Assembly (NCBI GenBank): GCA_037157565.1
Contig: JAZHRO010000056.1
Coordinates: forward strand, 29,759,501 to 29,823,500
Reading direction: 5' to 3'
Source of the DNA: Thalassia testudinum
Taxonomy: Eukaryota > Streptophyta > Magnoliopsida > Alismatales > Hydrocharitaceae
Length of the DNA: 64,000 nt
A program made the position numbers and the translations under genes. Shown here piece after piece: positions 1 through 10,381 of the stretch (its first letter is position 1; the number at the start of each line of letters is the position of its first letter). The notes beneath the pieces are model-generated. The model saw nothing but the letters and a program-made list of their open reading frames with translations, was not told the origin of the DNA and ran no database searches.

Positions 1-992
1 CGAAGTGGTGAGGTGGGGGTGTTTGCCATAGAACGGGCGGGGTTGGCCAGAAGCTCGTCCAGCTTCTTGTGCACGATGGAGACTTCATCCAATTTCTGTG
101 CGATAAGGCTGAGATCAGTGGATGAATGGGAGGGTCCCGTGTCAACTTCGTGGACATTTCGGGCCAGGCTGGTACGATTAAAGGTGACAATGGAAGCATT
201 GTTCATTGAGTTTTTGCTCATATTTTCAAATAATTCGAATGCTCCATTCTCATCTTTATTCATAAAATTCCCTCCGCAGGAAGAGTCTGCAATCTGCTTC
301 AAAGTCTCATTTAGCCCATAGTAGAAAATCTGGGCTATATGCCACTTAGGCAGACCGTGGTGCGAACACTTCTTGAGGAGGTCATTATATCTCTCCCATG
401 CCTCATGAAATTGTTCGCCGTTTTGTTGCATAAATGAAGTGATAGCACGAAGAAGCGCATTGGTTCACCCGATTGGGAAGAACTTCTTGAGAAACGTTGT
501 TCACATCTCTTCCCAAGAGTAGATGGTTCTCCCAAGGGTGCGTAGCCACTGTGACGCTTTATCCCGCAATGAAAACGGGAACATTTTCATGAGGACTATA
601 GGTAACTCAATATTTGTAGGTTTAACAGTTTCAGCCAATCGGATTAGGTCTTCCAAGTGGAGAAAAGGATCTTCACTTGCAAGACCATGGAAGTGAAAAT
701 TTATTAGGCCAATTATGTTAGGTTTCAGTTCAAATTCGTCCCCACTCATGGAGACCCGAATTTGTCCTATGGTCTCTGTAGTAGTGGGATTCTGATAAGA
801 GCTAAGAGACCTAGGCTCCTCCCATTTGGGAGGGTTCTGCATTTCCTCCAATGTTTCCCTTATGGCTTCAATTTGTTCATTATACATTTCCATTGGGGCT
901 TGGAGGCAGGTTATGGGATCTAAGGCTCCACCACCTGGTGGGTTTTGAGGGTGATTTCCTCCGTTGGGATTTGGGGGTGGGCATGCAGCCAT
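1..992 (-). pseudogene. gag: R1 gag, partial, two in-frame TGA stops
   Basis: Gag forms the virus-like particle that packages retrotransposon RNA. I choose the ATG at 992-990 because its context (ACATGG) is good and the product starts MAACPPP, like MANPGLG of R11; an upstream in-frame ATG at 1082 is possible. Visible family motifs are GDEFELKPNIIGLI, then FHGLASEDPFLHLEDL, then a capsid-type block with EAWERYNDLLKKC, and GGNFMNKDE further on. About 330 codons are present and the 3' end is outside the window. Two TGA codons, at 501-503 and about 465, replace what are probably CGA arginines, which fits decay of methylated CpG. No zinc knuckle is in the visible part. The assignment to Athila-type Gag is firm. 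Confidence 0.85.
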
Positions 993-1082
993 GTTTGTGG
1001 AGAAGGAAGACAATTCAGCTCCTTTTCTAAAATTATCAGATAATTCACACAGTTCAGGGTTTTGTGACCTCCTCCCAAACAT

Positions 1083-2466
1083 GCACTACCGCAGGAAGAA
1101 TTAGGGAGAAAAGAAGGGAAAATAGATGAGAGAAATGATGCCGCAAAGGTACACTTGATGACAAATCGATACAATCAAATTCCTAACCTCTACAGTGTGC
1201 CCTTAGACCTAAAGATCTAAGTTACCTACTATCACGAACTATGGAACCGAATGCGAGCAATGCGGAACCACCGGGCTAGATTGAAAGGCCGTTTGCCCCA
1301 GTCTTAGACACCAGATAGCATGCGGGAACCCTCACCAGCACATAGGTGCTACACGCAGGTAGTTAGACCTCCAATCCTTAATAAGGGTCAAGTTACTACC
1401 AATTTTAGTTAGAGGTTTAGGATCAAGTGCTTCTGGAATGTGAAGGGCGTTATTTACGGGTAATGCCCAAGTGATTGATTTTTCAAAGTGTGTAAACTGA
1501 GCATGCAACAGGGAAATCTCCTCGAATTGAAGTTTTAATTGGTGAATGGTTTTTAGAATTCAGCCTTAAGTAGTATGGATTTTAGATTTTCTCTGAATTA
1601 CCAATTCAACCAATCTTCGGGTTTTTGAGAGAATACAAGTTTTCTTCTAAGCCCAACAAACCCTTCTTCAATATCAGTTGGTTAATGCATGCTAAAATGC
1701 AATGGGCTTCCCTAAATGGAGATTTCTATGTGTGGATGCACGAATCAGTTTTAGATTAATGTGAAAGGGAGCCAAAGCACTTCAATTCAAGTGCTCCCAA
1801 TCACTAGAATAATTTCCACACACAAGGCTCAACCAAAAGATAAAGAAAATCAATTTGTTGGTGTTGAAATATTCGGGATGGAATCTTAGGCACGTGAAAG
1901 GTCGGGTGGGGTTGGAATCAACTCAATTCCAAGTCTCCCAACCAAAAAATGTGATCCCGAATTTGCAGATAAATGAGGCAAAAAGGGGTGGCAATCAATC
2001 TTCTTATTTGCCTCAAAGAATACTTCACACGGTGAAAAATTCAAGAATCAAGATTCTTGGATCTTCTCTATGTGAAGTTTGGCGGGAAATCCCAGGGCGG
2101 TGGGAGTAAAGGAAATCAATCAAACAAGTGAATTTTAATCCACTTACCCCAAGAGATCCCAAGAAGTTTTTCTAGTTTTTTAGTTTTTATTTTTTAGTGT
2201 TTTTTTCTTAATTTTATTTAGGTGACAAGTTAACCTAGGTTGCTAAGAAAGAAAGACCTACTTGTTCAGCAACGTGTGTAGAGCTCCAGTGCGGTGTCGG
2301 CGTCTTCACGCTCTCGTTCCCGCCTTGGATCTGCCCACGTCTCCCACTTTGTTTGCCTGCCTTCTCCTTGCAACAGGTTCACCTGCACAGCAATAAACAA
2401 AAACACCCGTGAAGAGAGAAGAGAAAAATGAAAGGAATGGAATAGAAACTTACTTGAAGGTGCACT
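1083..2466 (-). other. R1 5' untranslated leader
   Basis: This non-coding stretch lies between the primer-binding site and gag. The short open frames in it (for example 1855-2109 on the other strand) have no recognisable product. A pyrimidine stretch ending GTGCAGGTG lies about 75-100 nt downstream of the primer-binding site (2380-2393) and resembles a 3' splice site; similar stretches follow the primer site in R7, R9 and R11. No protein is proposed. Confidence 0.6.
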
Positions 2467-2484
2467 TCCCCGGCAATGGCGCCA
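2467..2484 (-). other. R1 primer-binding site (tRNA-Asp)
   Basis: The minus strand reads TGGCGCCATTGCCGGGGA. This is complementary to the 3' end of plant tRNA-Asp(GTC) including CCA with one mismatch. It lies directly inside the LTR edge, as expected for first-strand DNA priming. Confidence 0.85.
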
Positions 2485-2934
2485 TGAAAAGGAGTTCTGG
2501 TCGGACTTGGATAGGTTGTGTTAATATGGTGATTTTATCATTGAAATGTGTATAGTGGTTAACCTAAATCGAGCCTAACCATCTCTTTACAAAATTTTTT
2601 ACCTGGCGTACTTGATTTTATCTTGGTCACTTTTAGGCCTAGGGTCGAACTCAGGGAAGTGGGGTTAGAAGTCAAGTTTCTACACCTTTCCTACAACGAA
2701 TCTCTTCCGTTCATTTATTGTGTTTTTGGTGTTTTTCTATTTAGATTTTTTTCTGATAATTCTTGTCCTTGAGGCACACCCTCAAAATTAGGTTCTTGGC
2801 TTTGAGCCAAATCAGGGTTCCAAAATGGATCTTGCTATTCGCAAGATGGAGTACCTGCAAGTCAAGGATTATCTTTTCTGTTTTATATATATTTTTTTGT
2901 CTTTTTACTGGCATGAAAGAGAAACAGAAATAAA

Positions 2935-3222
2935 GTAAATATAGAATAGATATATATGTATATATTATATATGTATAAAGGGGTGGGGGTGTAGGTGGAG
3001 ATGGCGTGTAGCACGGTGTCGAGTTGGTCGTCGTCTAGGAAGACGCAACCAATAGGATGAAGTGTCGCATGGAGTGTAAGGTGGATTAATGGAAGATGAG
3101 TCCGACCACGCTTTTTGTATGCGTGTATCGGGGAATATCAGCAACTGGTGCAGATATTCCCGCGATACCTTGTTTGGTGTGTGATATGAAAATATATATG
3201 TATAAATGTAAATATATATATC

Positions 3223-3253
<31 letters not shown>

Positions 3254-3360
3254 GGTTATATCTATATAGGTATATGTGTACCTATATATGTATATATGTA
3301 TATATATATATGTATATATATATAGGTATGTAAATATATGTATAGATAGATATATGTATA

Positions 3361-3397
<37 letters not shown>

Positions 3398-3716
3398 GTA
3401 TGTATATATAACTATATAGATGTATATATATGTATGTATATATATATATAGTAATATATGTAAATAGATATAGATATGTATATATATATATATGTATATA
3501 TAGTTATAGATATATATGTATATATGTATGTATATTTGTATATATATACGTACAAATATATGTATATATATGTATATATATATATGTATCTATACTTATA
3601 CTTAGTTATATAGGTAATAATATATATATATAGATATATGTATGTATATATATATACACATATATGTATATAAGTATATGTATATATGTAAATATATATG
3701 TATATATATATATAAG

Positions 3717-3757
<41 letters not shown>

Positions 3758-3895
3758 ATTAATAATTAGGTATATAGGTACTACTATATGTATAGATATA
3801 AGTATATATATATATGTATATAAATATATATAGATATAAATATAAATATGTATATATATGTGTATATATATATATAAGTATATAATAGTGTATAG
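2935..3895. repeat. (TA)n / GTATATAT microsatellite inside R1 LTR
   Basis: About 950 bases are dominated by TA dinucleotides with GTA and AGTA variants, interrupted once by a normal-complexity stretch (about 2985-3190). It ends in GT- and GA-rich microsatellite (3900-4010). The Tyr/Ile-rich open frames read through it are artefacts. Confidence 0.9.
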
Positions 3896-3962
3896 GTGAG
3901 AGTGTGTGTGTGCGAGAGTGTGAGTGTGTGTGTACGTGTTGGTAGAGCGAGTGAGAGAGTGC

Positions 3963-4009
<47 letters not shown>

Positions 4010-5072
4010 CTGCTGGAGTGAAGGCTGGGAGAGTTAAGGCATCTGCAGCAGTGACGCGTCGTCTGAGGATTCACGCGCACTCGCAGGCGCGTATGCGTGC
4101 AGAGAGGCGCGCACTGGGAGGGAGTGAGCGCGCGAAGAGGACCACAGCACACAGCGCTACGCGGAGAGGCAAAGGGAGCGGGCGAAGGCAGGGGTTGGGA
4201 GCGGGTAAAGGGAGATGCGGGCGCAGATGTTGAAGTAGGCAGGCACTGGCAGACGCAGGTGCACGTAGACGCGTGGACGGGCGCTGGAGCAGGCGCGGGG
4301 CTGGATGCGGGTGTAGGTTGCGGCAGGTTGTGGCACACCGGGTGACCGGTTAAGTGAGAAACTTACTGGTCATCGCACTGTAGGCACAGTGTTCCGCTGA
4401 AACGTGTGAACAGTAGCTACAGTGCTGGGGCGAGCGGTGCAACCGCCTGCGTCGGGTGCTGTGAGTGTGGAGGGCGTGGATAGCTCGGCACGTGCGTGGA
4501 AGAGTGTCACCGGCTGCTGGATTGCGGAGAGGCGGTTCGCGATAGGGCACGTGGAGAGGGCTGGGTCGCGGGCGAAGGAGCGCGACAGGGCACGCAGTGG
4601 CCTGCAGGTGTTGGTTGGAGTGCACGGTGAAGCTTGGTCGGCCGCTGCAGGGGCACGCGGTGGCCAGTTGCGGGTGGAAAGGCAAGTGCAACGTGAGGAA
4701 GCGGGAGGCGAGGGCACCTGCAGGCACGCGCTGGAGGCGAGGGTGACCTGCAGGCGTGCGCTGGAGGGCCTTGCTGCTACTGCTGTGCGGAGCTTAAGCT
4801 TCAAAGCTTGAAGCTCCTGCTCCAATGGTTGAATTAGCGAAACAGAGAATACCACCACTCCCACCAGCTCTTTGATGAGCTGGGTGGTGGTGGACTCACA
4901 GTGGTGGTTCTGCACCACTGTGAGGTGCTCCTACCCGCAGAGTGTCTCCTAAGAGGAGGAGGGGCTGCGTATGGAGGGAGAAGGGGAAGGAGATGGCCTG
5001 GAGAAGAAGAGCTGCAGTGTGTTTTTTTTTTTCGTGGGGACCAGGCTCTCCTTTGCAAGAAGAAGTCGAGCT

Positions 5073-5081
5073 CTTTTTATA
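5073..5081 (-). promoter_or_regulatory. R1 LTR TATA box
   Basis: TATAAAAAG on the minus strand is flanked by GC-rich sequence. It is about 360 nt into the LTR from its outer end, a plausible Pol II core promoter for the element. Confidence 0.5.
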
Positions 5082-5439
5082 GAGGAAGAAGGCATGCACA
5101 GCCATGCCCTGGTTGTGCATGCGGCTATGCATGGCTTGGCAGGGCTTGGCAGGGCATGCTGAGCAGGGAATGGTGCGAGGAGGAAGCTGCCATGCTTTGC
5201 AGCCGTGGGGAAGAATTCAAAATCAAATAGAAATAAAAATAAAGATGGAAATTTTGTGAAGCAGCACTTGAAGAAAATGTGAATTGCGAGGCCATTTTAT
5301 TCACTCTCCTCCCCTTTCAATTAAATGCATGCATGCATGTATTTTCACAAATGCGACTATGGAAACCTAATATGCACTGGTAATGCTAGGAAATAGCACA
5401 AGACGGCACAATTGCAGGTGTATTTTTGTCGTGCAATCA

Positions 5440-6612
5440 ACAGCCCCCTTCCGCACGGGAGACTGTGCAAAACATTTTCCACCGACCTTCTCCTGGGGTG
5501 GACCCGTATCCACCCCCATCTAACTCTCGGATCGGGGGAACCTCTGACCCTTTCTATACTAGCCGAGGGAATTCCACTCCCCCATTCTCTGACTTTTCTG
5601 AGGCTCCTCAAACCTGCGAGGACCTCAACGCCATCCAGAATGACCCATTTTCCAATACCTACAATCCTGGATGGCGAAACCATCCTAACTTCTAGTGGGC
5701 AGGGAATTCCCAGAATCCAAGACCATCCTTTCAGCCCCATCCACAAGCACCTCGTCCTTACCAGCCGCCTCAGCCTCGGCCCAACCCTACTTATCCATCC
5801 GGGCCAAACTAAGACCAAATGTCCCTCATCCTTCAGACTCTGGCTGACATTCAGAGAACGAATGCGGCTATTCAAAAACAACACAAGGATGAAATCATAG
5901 AGGTTCGAAACCAACTGGCCCAGTTGGCAAATTCTTGCCAACTAGGCACACTTCCTTCTCAGCCTTTTCCTAACCCCAATAGCGTGTCGATCCAGTGGCG
6001 TGTTATGAACCCAAACCTAGGCCAAGCACACATGATTTATCAGGACCCCTCTATTCCTTCACCTGACGGGATGGAGGCTTCAACTTCCTATGCAGGTTAC
6101 CAGCAGCAGCAACCCATCCTACCAAACCCTAACCAGAACTAGGCAGGGCTGAATTCTGTAACCACCCGAAGTGGTAAGGAGACGCAAGATCCACCTTATC
6201 CAGACCACTCCAATCCTAGTAGTGACCCAAACCCTAGGACAGTAATTCAGGACATTCCTATCCCTTTCCCAGATCAAAGACCTGGACCTATCCTAGAGGA
6301 ACCAACCAAGGTTCCATTTCCTGAGGCCTTGACCAAGGGAAAGAAGACAACCAAATCCGTGGCTCCTGAGGAGGACCTGGTCAAGCTCTTTGAGCAGGTC
6401 CAAATAAACATCCCCTTGATGGATGCGATTCTCCACGTACCGGCTTATGCACGATTCTTGAAGAATGTGTGTACACCTCAGCGTAAGCCGCGAACCAAGA
6501 GTGGGAGTCTAATTGTACTGTCAGAGCAAGCCAGCTCCGTAATCCTGAGCAGACTCCCACCCAAGGCAAAAGACCCAGGCACTCCCTTGATTTCATTCAA
6601 GATAGGTGAAAC
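5440..6612 (+). pseudogene. gag: R2 gag, C-terminal part
   Basis: This is the Pro/Asn/Gln-rich C-terminal half of Gag, cut at 5440 by the R1 insertion. The motif YNPGWRNHPNF (5660-5692) is the conserved Athila Gag signature, also seen in R7 as YNPEWRNDPNLSW. A short helical segment (SLILQTLADIQRTNAAIQKQ, from about 5822) follows, then a Gln/Pro/Asn-rich stretch. The frame then runs into the linker ahead of protease (EEDLVKLFEQVQINIPLMDAI). In-frame stops lie at about 5693 (TAG), 5809 (TAA), 6140 (TAG) and 6614 (TAG); the last three look like CAG/CAA to TAG/TAA changes. There is no zinc knuckle. Confidence 0.8.
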
Positions 6613-7093
6613 CTAGTTTGACAAAGCATTGTTAGACTTGGGTGCTTCCATAAATTTGATACCCACTTCCTTACTCAACCACCTAGAAGAATCTGAGTTA
6701 AAACCGACTGAGGTGACACTACAGTTAGCAGATCGATTCATAAAGTCACCTAAAGGGATTCTTGAGGATGTTATTGTAAGGGTGCGGGATTTCTATTTCC
6801 CTGTAGACTTCATAGTCTTAGACATGGATGCACTTGAAAACCCAAGGGATACATCGATCGTTCTGGGGAGACCTTTCCTGGCCATTGCTAGGGCCAACAT
6901 TAGTTGTGAGGAGGGCCAAATAGAACTGAAATTTGGGAATCAAACCCTCAAAATTGATATCTTTAAGGCCCAACAAGGAATCAATTGCGGTGTCATTGAA
7001 CAAATCTGTGATATTAGAGCTTTGGTTGGTGAAACACAATTTGAGAATAACATGATTATGCCTCATCAACCACAAGAAGATCTTGAACCGTAA
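6613..7093 (+). pseudogene. pol: R2 aspartic protease domain
   Basis: This retropepsin-like protease cleaves the polyprotein. The active-site segment is ALLDLGASINLIP (Asp at about 6635), which is the D-L-G-A-S form typical of Athila rather than D-T/S-G. The flap and core follow as VTLQLADRF, FPVDFIVLDMDA and the second conserved loop IVLGRPFLA (about 6856-6882). The domain is full length compared with R4 and R7. A TAG just upstream and a TAA at 7091 interrupt the polyprotein frame. Confidence 0.85.
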
Positions 7094-7435
7094 TTAGAGC
7101 AGTCAGACCCTGATTCAGACAAACCCATAACTCCTATCCTTGAACCTCACACTCACCCTGAACCAACCGCTGCTGCTGATAACCCCATTCTTGAACTCAA
7201 ACCCCTTCCCAATCATTTGAAATATGTCGTTTTGGGTTCTAATCAAACATTTCCTGTGATCATAAATTCCAAGCTCACTCCTGATCAGGAATCCCGTCTG
7301 ATTGCTGTTCTCCAGCAACATCGCAGAGCCATTGGTTGGACTCTCGATGACTTGACTGGGATAAGTCCCTCTTATTGCACACATCGTATCTATCTTGAAG
7401 AGAGCGCATGACCTTTCCGTGAGATGTAGAGATGT
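7094..7435 (+). pseudogene. pol: R2 protease-RT linker
   Basis: The region reads as polyprotein linker: an acidic, Pro/His-rich piece, then LKYVVLGSNQTFPVIINSKL and LIAVLQQHRRAIGWTLDDL. This is the conserved segment that precedes Athila RT, with the R-A-I-G-W element. The frame then continues through HRIYLEESA with stops at 7409 (TGA, probably from CGA) and about 7426 (TAG, probably from CAG), and enters RT. Confidence 0.75.
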
Positions 7436-8233
7436 TTGAATCCCAATTTGCAGGAGGTCATGAAAAAGGAGATCATTAAGTGGTTAGATGAAAGGATCAT
7501 CTACCTGATCTCCGACGGTCGTTGGGTGAGCCCAATCCAGGTTGTGCCTAAAAAGGTAGGGCTCACCACCATTACGACTGAAACCAGAGAGGTCATACCT
7601 ACTCGAATAGCCAACTCGTGGAGAGTCTGCATAGATTACCGAAGACTCAATTCCTCCATGAAGAAGGATCATTTCCCACTCCCATTCATTGATCAGATTC
7701 TCAAAAAATTAGCGGGAAATCGATTCTTCTGCTTTCTTGATGGGTACTTCGGTTATAACCAAGTGGCGATTCATCCTGAGGACCAAGAGAAGATCACGTT
7801 CACCTGCCCTTTCGAGACATATGCGTTCCGAAGGATGCCTTTCGATCTCTGCAATGCGCTCGCAACTTTTCAGCGGTGCATGCTTGCCATATTCTCTGAT
7901 ATGGTAGGTGATTATCTGGAAGTCTTCATGGATGACATCTCAGTTTTTGGGGCATCATTTGACGATTGCCTCCAGCACTTGGTTCACATACTCAGGCATT
8001 GCATCGATGTAAATTTGGTTCTTTCCTGGGAAAAGAGCCACTTTATGGTGCCTGAGGGGATCGTCCTAGGTCATCTAATTTCTGAGAAAGGCATCCAAGT
8101 GGATCGAGCCAAGATTGATCTGATTTCTCGACTTCCTATGCCTAGCTCGATCAGGGACATCCATTCTTTTCTGGGGCACGTCGACTTTTACCATCGCTTC
8201 ATCCCTGATTTCTCGAAAATCGCACACCCCTGA
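7436..8233 (+). pseudogene. pol: R2 reverse transcriptase domain
   Basis: RNA/DNA-dependent DNA polymerase. Recognisable blocks in order are WVSPIQVVPKK, WRVCIDYRRLN, KDHFPLPFIDQIL, FLDGYFGYNQV (usual form D-G-Y-S-G-Y-N-Q), FRRMPFDLCNALATFQRCM (usual MPFGLCNAPATFQRCM) and the catalytic FMDDISVFG (about 7927-7953). These are followed by the thumb motif IVLGHLISEKGIQVDRAK. Two substitutions hit conserved palm residues (G to D and P to L). A one-base deletion at about 8230 shifts the frame into the RNase H part. Confidence 0.92.
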
Positions 8234-8760
8234 CTACTCTTCTCTCCAAGGATGTACCCTTTGAGATCTCCAAGGAATGCACTCAAGCTTTTCAGAACCT
8301 TCGTGACCGAGTCACCCAGGCCCCAATCCTGCAATCCCCTGATTGGTCTCAACCCTTTGAGATCATGTGAGATGTGTCTGATTTCACTGTAGGAGCAATT
8401 TTGGGACAGAAAGTTGATGGGAAACCCATGGTCATCTACTATGCTAGCAAGACACTTGACGAGGCTCAGCGTAACTATACAGTTATAGAGAAAGAGCTGC
8501 TAGCCATAGTATTTGCCCTCGAAAAATTTTGATCCTATCTCCTGGGTTCCCACATCATCATCTACTCGGATCACACAACTATGAGGCATCTCCTTGGCAA
8601 GAAGGATGCGAAGCCTCGATTAATCCGATGGATCTTGCTGTTGCAAGAATTCGACCTCGAGATTCACGACAAGGTGGGAAGACTGAACGTGGTAGCTGAC
8701 CATTTGTCTCGCCTTCCTTTTGAGATCATCAACCCTTCTGGACCCATCACGGAGCATTTT
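8234..8760 (+). pseudogene. pol: R2 RNase H domain
   Basis: RNase H degrades the RNA strand of the RNA-DNA hybrid. The frame resumes as LTTLLSKDVPFEISKEC and gives VSDFTVGAILGQ, then YASKTLDEAQRNYTVIEKELLA, then IIIYSDHTTMRHLL and RLNVVADHLSRL. The three acidic active-site positions (Asp in the first block, Glu in EKELLA, Asp in YSDHTT) are visible. TGA at about 8369 sits where a Cys is expected and TGA at about 8531 where an Arg (CGA) is expected. Confidence 0.88.
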
Positions 8761-10087
8761 CCTGATGAGCACCTATTGACTATTGGTATTAGGCTTCCTT
8801 GGTTTGTTGATATAGTAAACTACTTGGCATCTCATCAGATCCTGTCTGATTGGCCGAAGGCCAAGAAAGACAAATTGCACTCTGATGCCAAGTGCTACAT
8901 TTGGGAAGACCCATACCTCTTCCACAAAGGTGCTGACCAAATAATCCGACGATGTGTCCAGGAGGGTGAAATCAATGATATTCTTTCCTTCTGCCATGAC
9001 CAACCATGCGGTGGCCACTTCTCTGAGCACAAAATTGCATCAAAAATCCTCCAGTGTAGCTTTTATTGGCCCACTTTATTCAAGGATGCATACAATCACT
9101 GCAAGGCATGCAGTCGTTGCCAAACCTTGGGCAATATGAGCCATTGCAACATGATGCGTTTGTAGCCGATTCTCGTATGCGAAATCTTCGACATTTGGGG
9201 GATTGATTTTATGGGCCCCTTTCCTGTTTCAGACGGCTTCGAGTACATTCTGTTGGCTGTGGACTACATGTCCAAATGGATCGAAGCCATACCGACCCGA
9301 ACCTATGATCATAAAATCGTTATCAAATTCATTCATCACAATATCTTCTCACAGTTTGGGATTCCTCGTGCAATCATCTCTGACGGAGGGACCCATTTCA
9401 CTAATGCTCAGTTCAGGTCACTGATGACCAAATATTGGGTGTCTCACCGAATCTCTACTCCTTACCACCCCCAGACTAATGGTCTAGCTGAGCTATCAAA
9501 TTGGGAGATCAAGAAAATCCTACAGGTCACTGTTTGGCCTGACAAGAAGGACTGGTCATCCCAACTTCCGGAAGCTTTGTGGGCTTATAGGACTGCCCAA
9601 AAAACCCAATTAGGCATGTCTCCTTTTAGACTGGTGTACGGGAAGGCATGTCACCTTCTCGTCTAACTGGAGCACAAAGCCTATTGGGCAGTACAGAGCT
9701 GTAATTTAGATCATTCTAAGGCTGGAACCCACAGAAAGCTTCAGATAAGCGAGATCGATGAATTACACCTTAATGCGTACGAGAACTCGCGAATCTAGAA
9801 AGAGTGGGTTAAAGCCTTCCACGTCAAGCACATATCTAGAAAGATCTTTCATCCTGGTCAGAAGGTCCTACTCTTCGATGCTCGGCTCAAACTCTTCCCT
9901 GGGAAACTGCGATCCAAGTGGTCGGACCATATCTTGTCCGACAAGTTTTTGGAAATGGAGCTGTAGAAATCAGTCTGCTCAACCATGATTCCGAACCTTT
10001 CATCGTGAACGGTCAGAGACTCAAACCGTTCATAAATGTAACCTCTACAGATTTGGCTGAGTCATCATTTATCCTCCATTTTCCTTG
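8761..10087 (+). pseudogene. pol: R2 integrase
   Basis: Integrase inserts the cDNA. The N-terminal zinc domain is present (GGHFSEHKIASKIL then HCKACSRCQTLG). The catalytic core has Asp at 9205-9207 (GIDFMGPF), Asp at 9382-9384 (ISDGGTHF) and Glu at 9490-9492 (NGLAE), giving D-D-X35-E. The C-terminal part has [16 protein letters not shown] and, in the next frame after a one-base deletion near 9931, the end of the protein (about 10087). Stops lie at about 9163, 9664 and 9796. No chromodomain is visible, so the element is not a chromovirus. Confidence 0.9.
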
Positions 10088-10098
10088 AGCATATTGCG

Positions 10099-10145
10099 CC
10101 TAGCCGATAGCGTAAAACTCAGCGCTCAACGGGAGGCAGCCCGTC
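10099..10145 (+). promoter_or_regulatory. R2 conserved post-ORF motif
   Basis: The segment holds CCTAGCCGATAGCG, AAACTCAGCGCTCAACG and GGAGGCAGCCCG. A block of the form CGCT-N-GGGAGGCAACCC downstream of the coding region is characteristic of Athila/Tat elements; its role is unknown. Related copies lie in R6 (minus, 29357-29377), R7 (minus, about 34160-34195) and R9 (about 48436-48470). Confidence 0.6.
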
Positions 10146-10343
10146 ATTCTTTTTGGAAAAACTCGAAACCTTTTCTGACACCTCTTCTCACTTAAGGTTC
10201 ATCCTTTAGGACAGCCGACTCCACCTCAGGTGCTTGCATCTGAGATTAGAAATCATCTGCAACAGTCACCCTGACCCATCCAATCACCAAAATACCTGTC
10301 CTATTGCATGAACCAAGCTAAATAAAAAGAAACCCTCCTAAGT

Positions 10344-10381
10344 TACAATGAGGACATTGCAAATTTTAGGCATGGGGGGGT
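10344..10381 (+). promoter_or_regulatory. R2 internal polypurine tract with GAGGACATTGC box
   Basis: The box TACAATGAGGACATTGCA is followed by TTAGGCATGGGGGGG. This is not the LTR edge: the true 3' LTR starts at 11649. The same box-plus-tract pair occurs at the same place, just after the coding region, in R6, R7 and R9, and in weaker form in R4. Confidence 0.65.

Larger units (their letters stand above)
1..5439 (-). mobile_element. R1: Athila-type Ty3/gypsy element, 5' part, runs off left edge
   Basis: Read on the minus strand this is a 5' LTR (5439 to 2485), a tRNA-Asp primer-binding site, a leader of about 1.4 kb and the first part of gag, which leaves the window at base 1. R1 sits inside the gag of R2, because R2 coding sequence starts directly after its LTR at 5440. 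Its other LTR and the target duplication lie outside the window, so completeness and age cannot be judged. Confidence 0.8.
2485..5439 (-). repeat. R1 5' LTR (about 2.95 kb)
   Basis: The LTR runs from TGATTGCACGAC (minus strand, 5439) to a CA end next to the primer-binding site. It has a TATA box at 5081-5073, a long AT microsatellite and a GC-rich segment (about 4020-4800). Near its inner end it has the phrase GGGTCGAACTCAGGGAAG (2643-2660), a variant of which recurs in the other LTRs. The partner LTR is outside the window, so the outer edge is inferred from the TG...CA rule and the resumption of R2 gag at 5440. Confidence 0.75.

Noticed and set aside
3430..3833. Tyr/Ile-rich open frames
   Set aside because: They are read through the TA microsatellite in the R1 LTR.
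3784..4918. Several 80-185 codon frames on both strands
   Set aside because: They fall in the GC-rich part of the R1 LTR and show no family motif.
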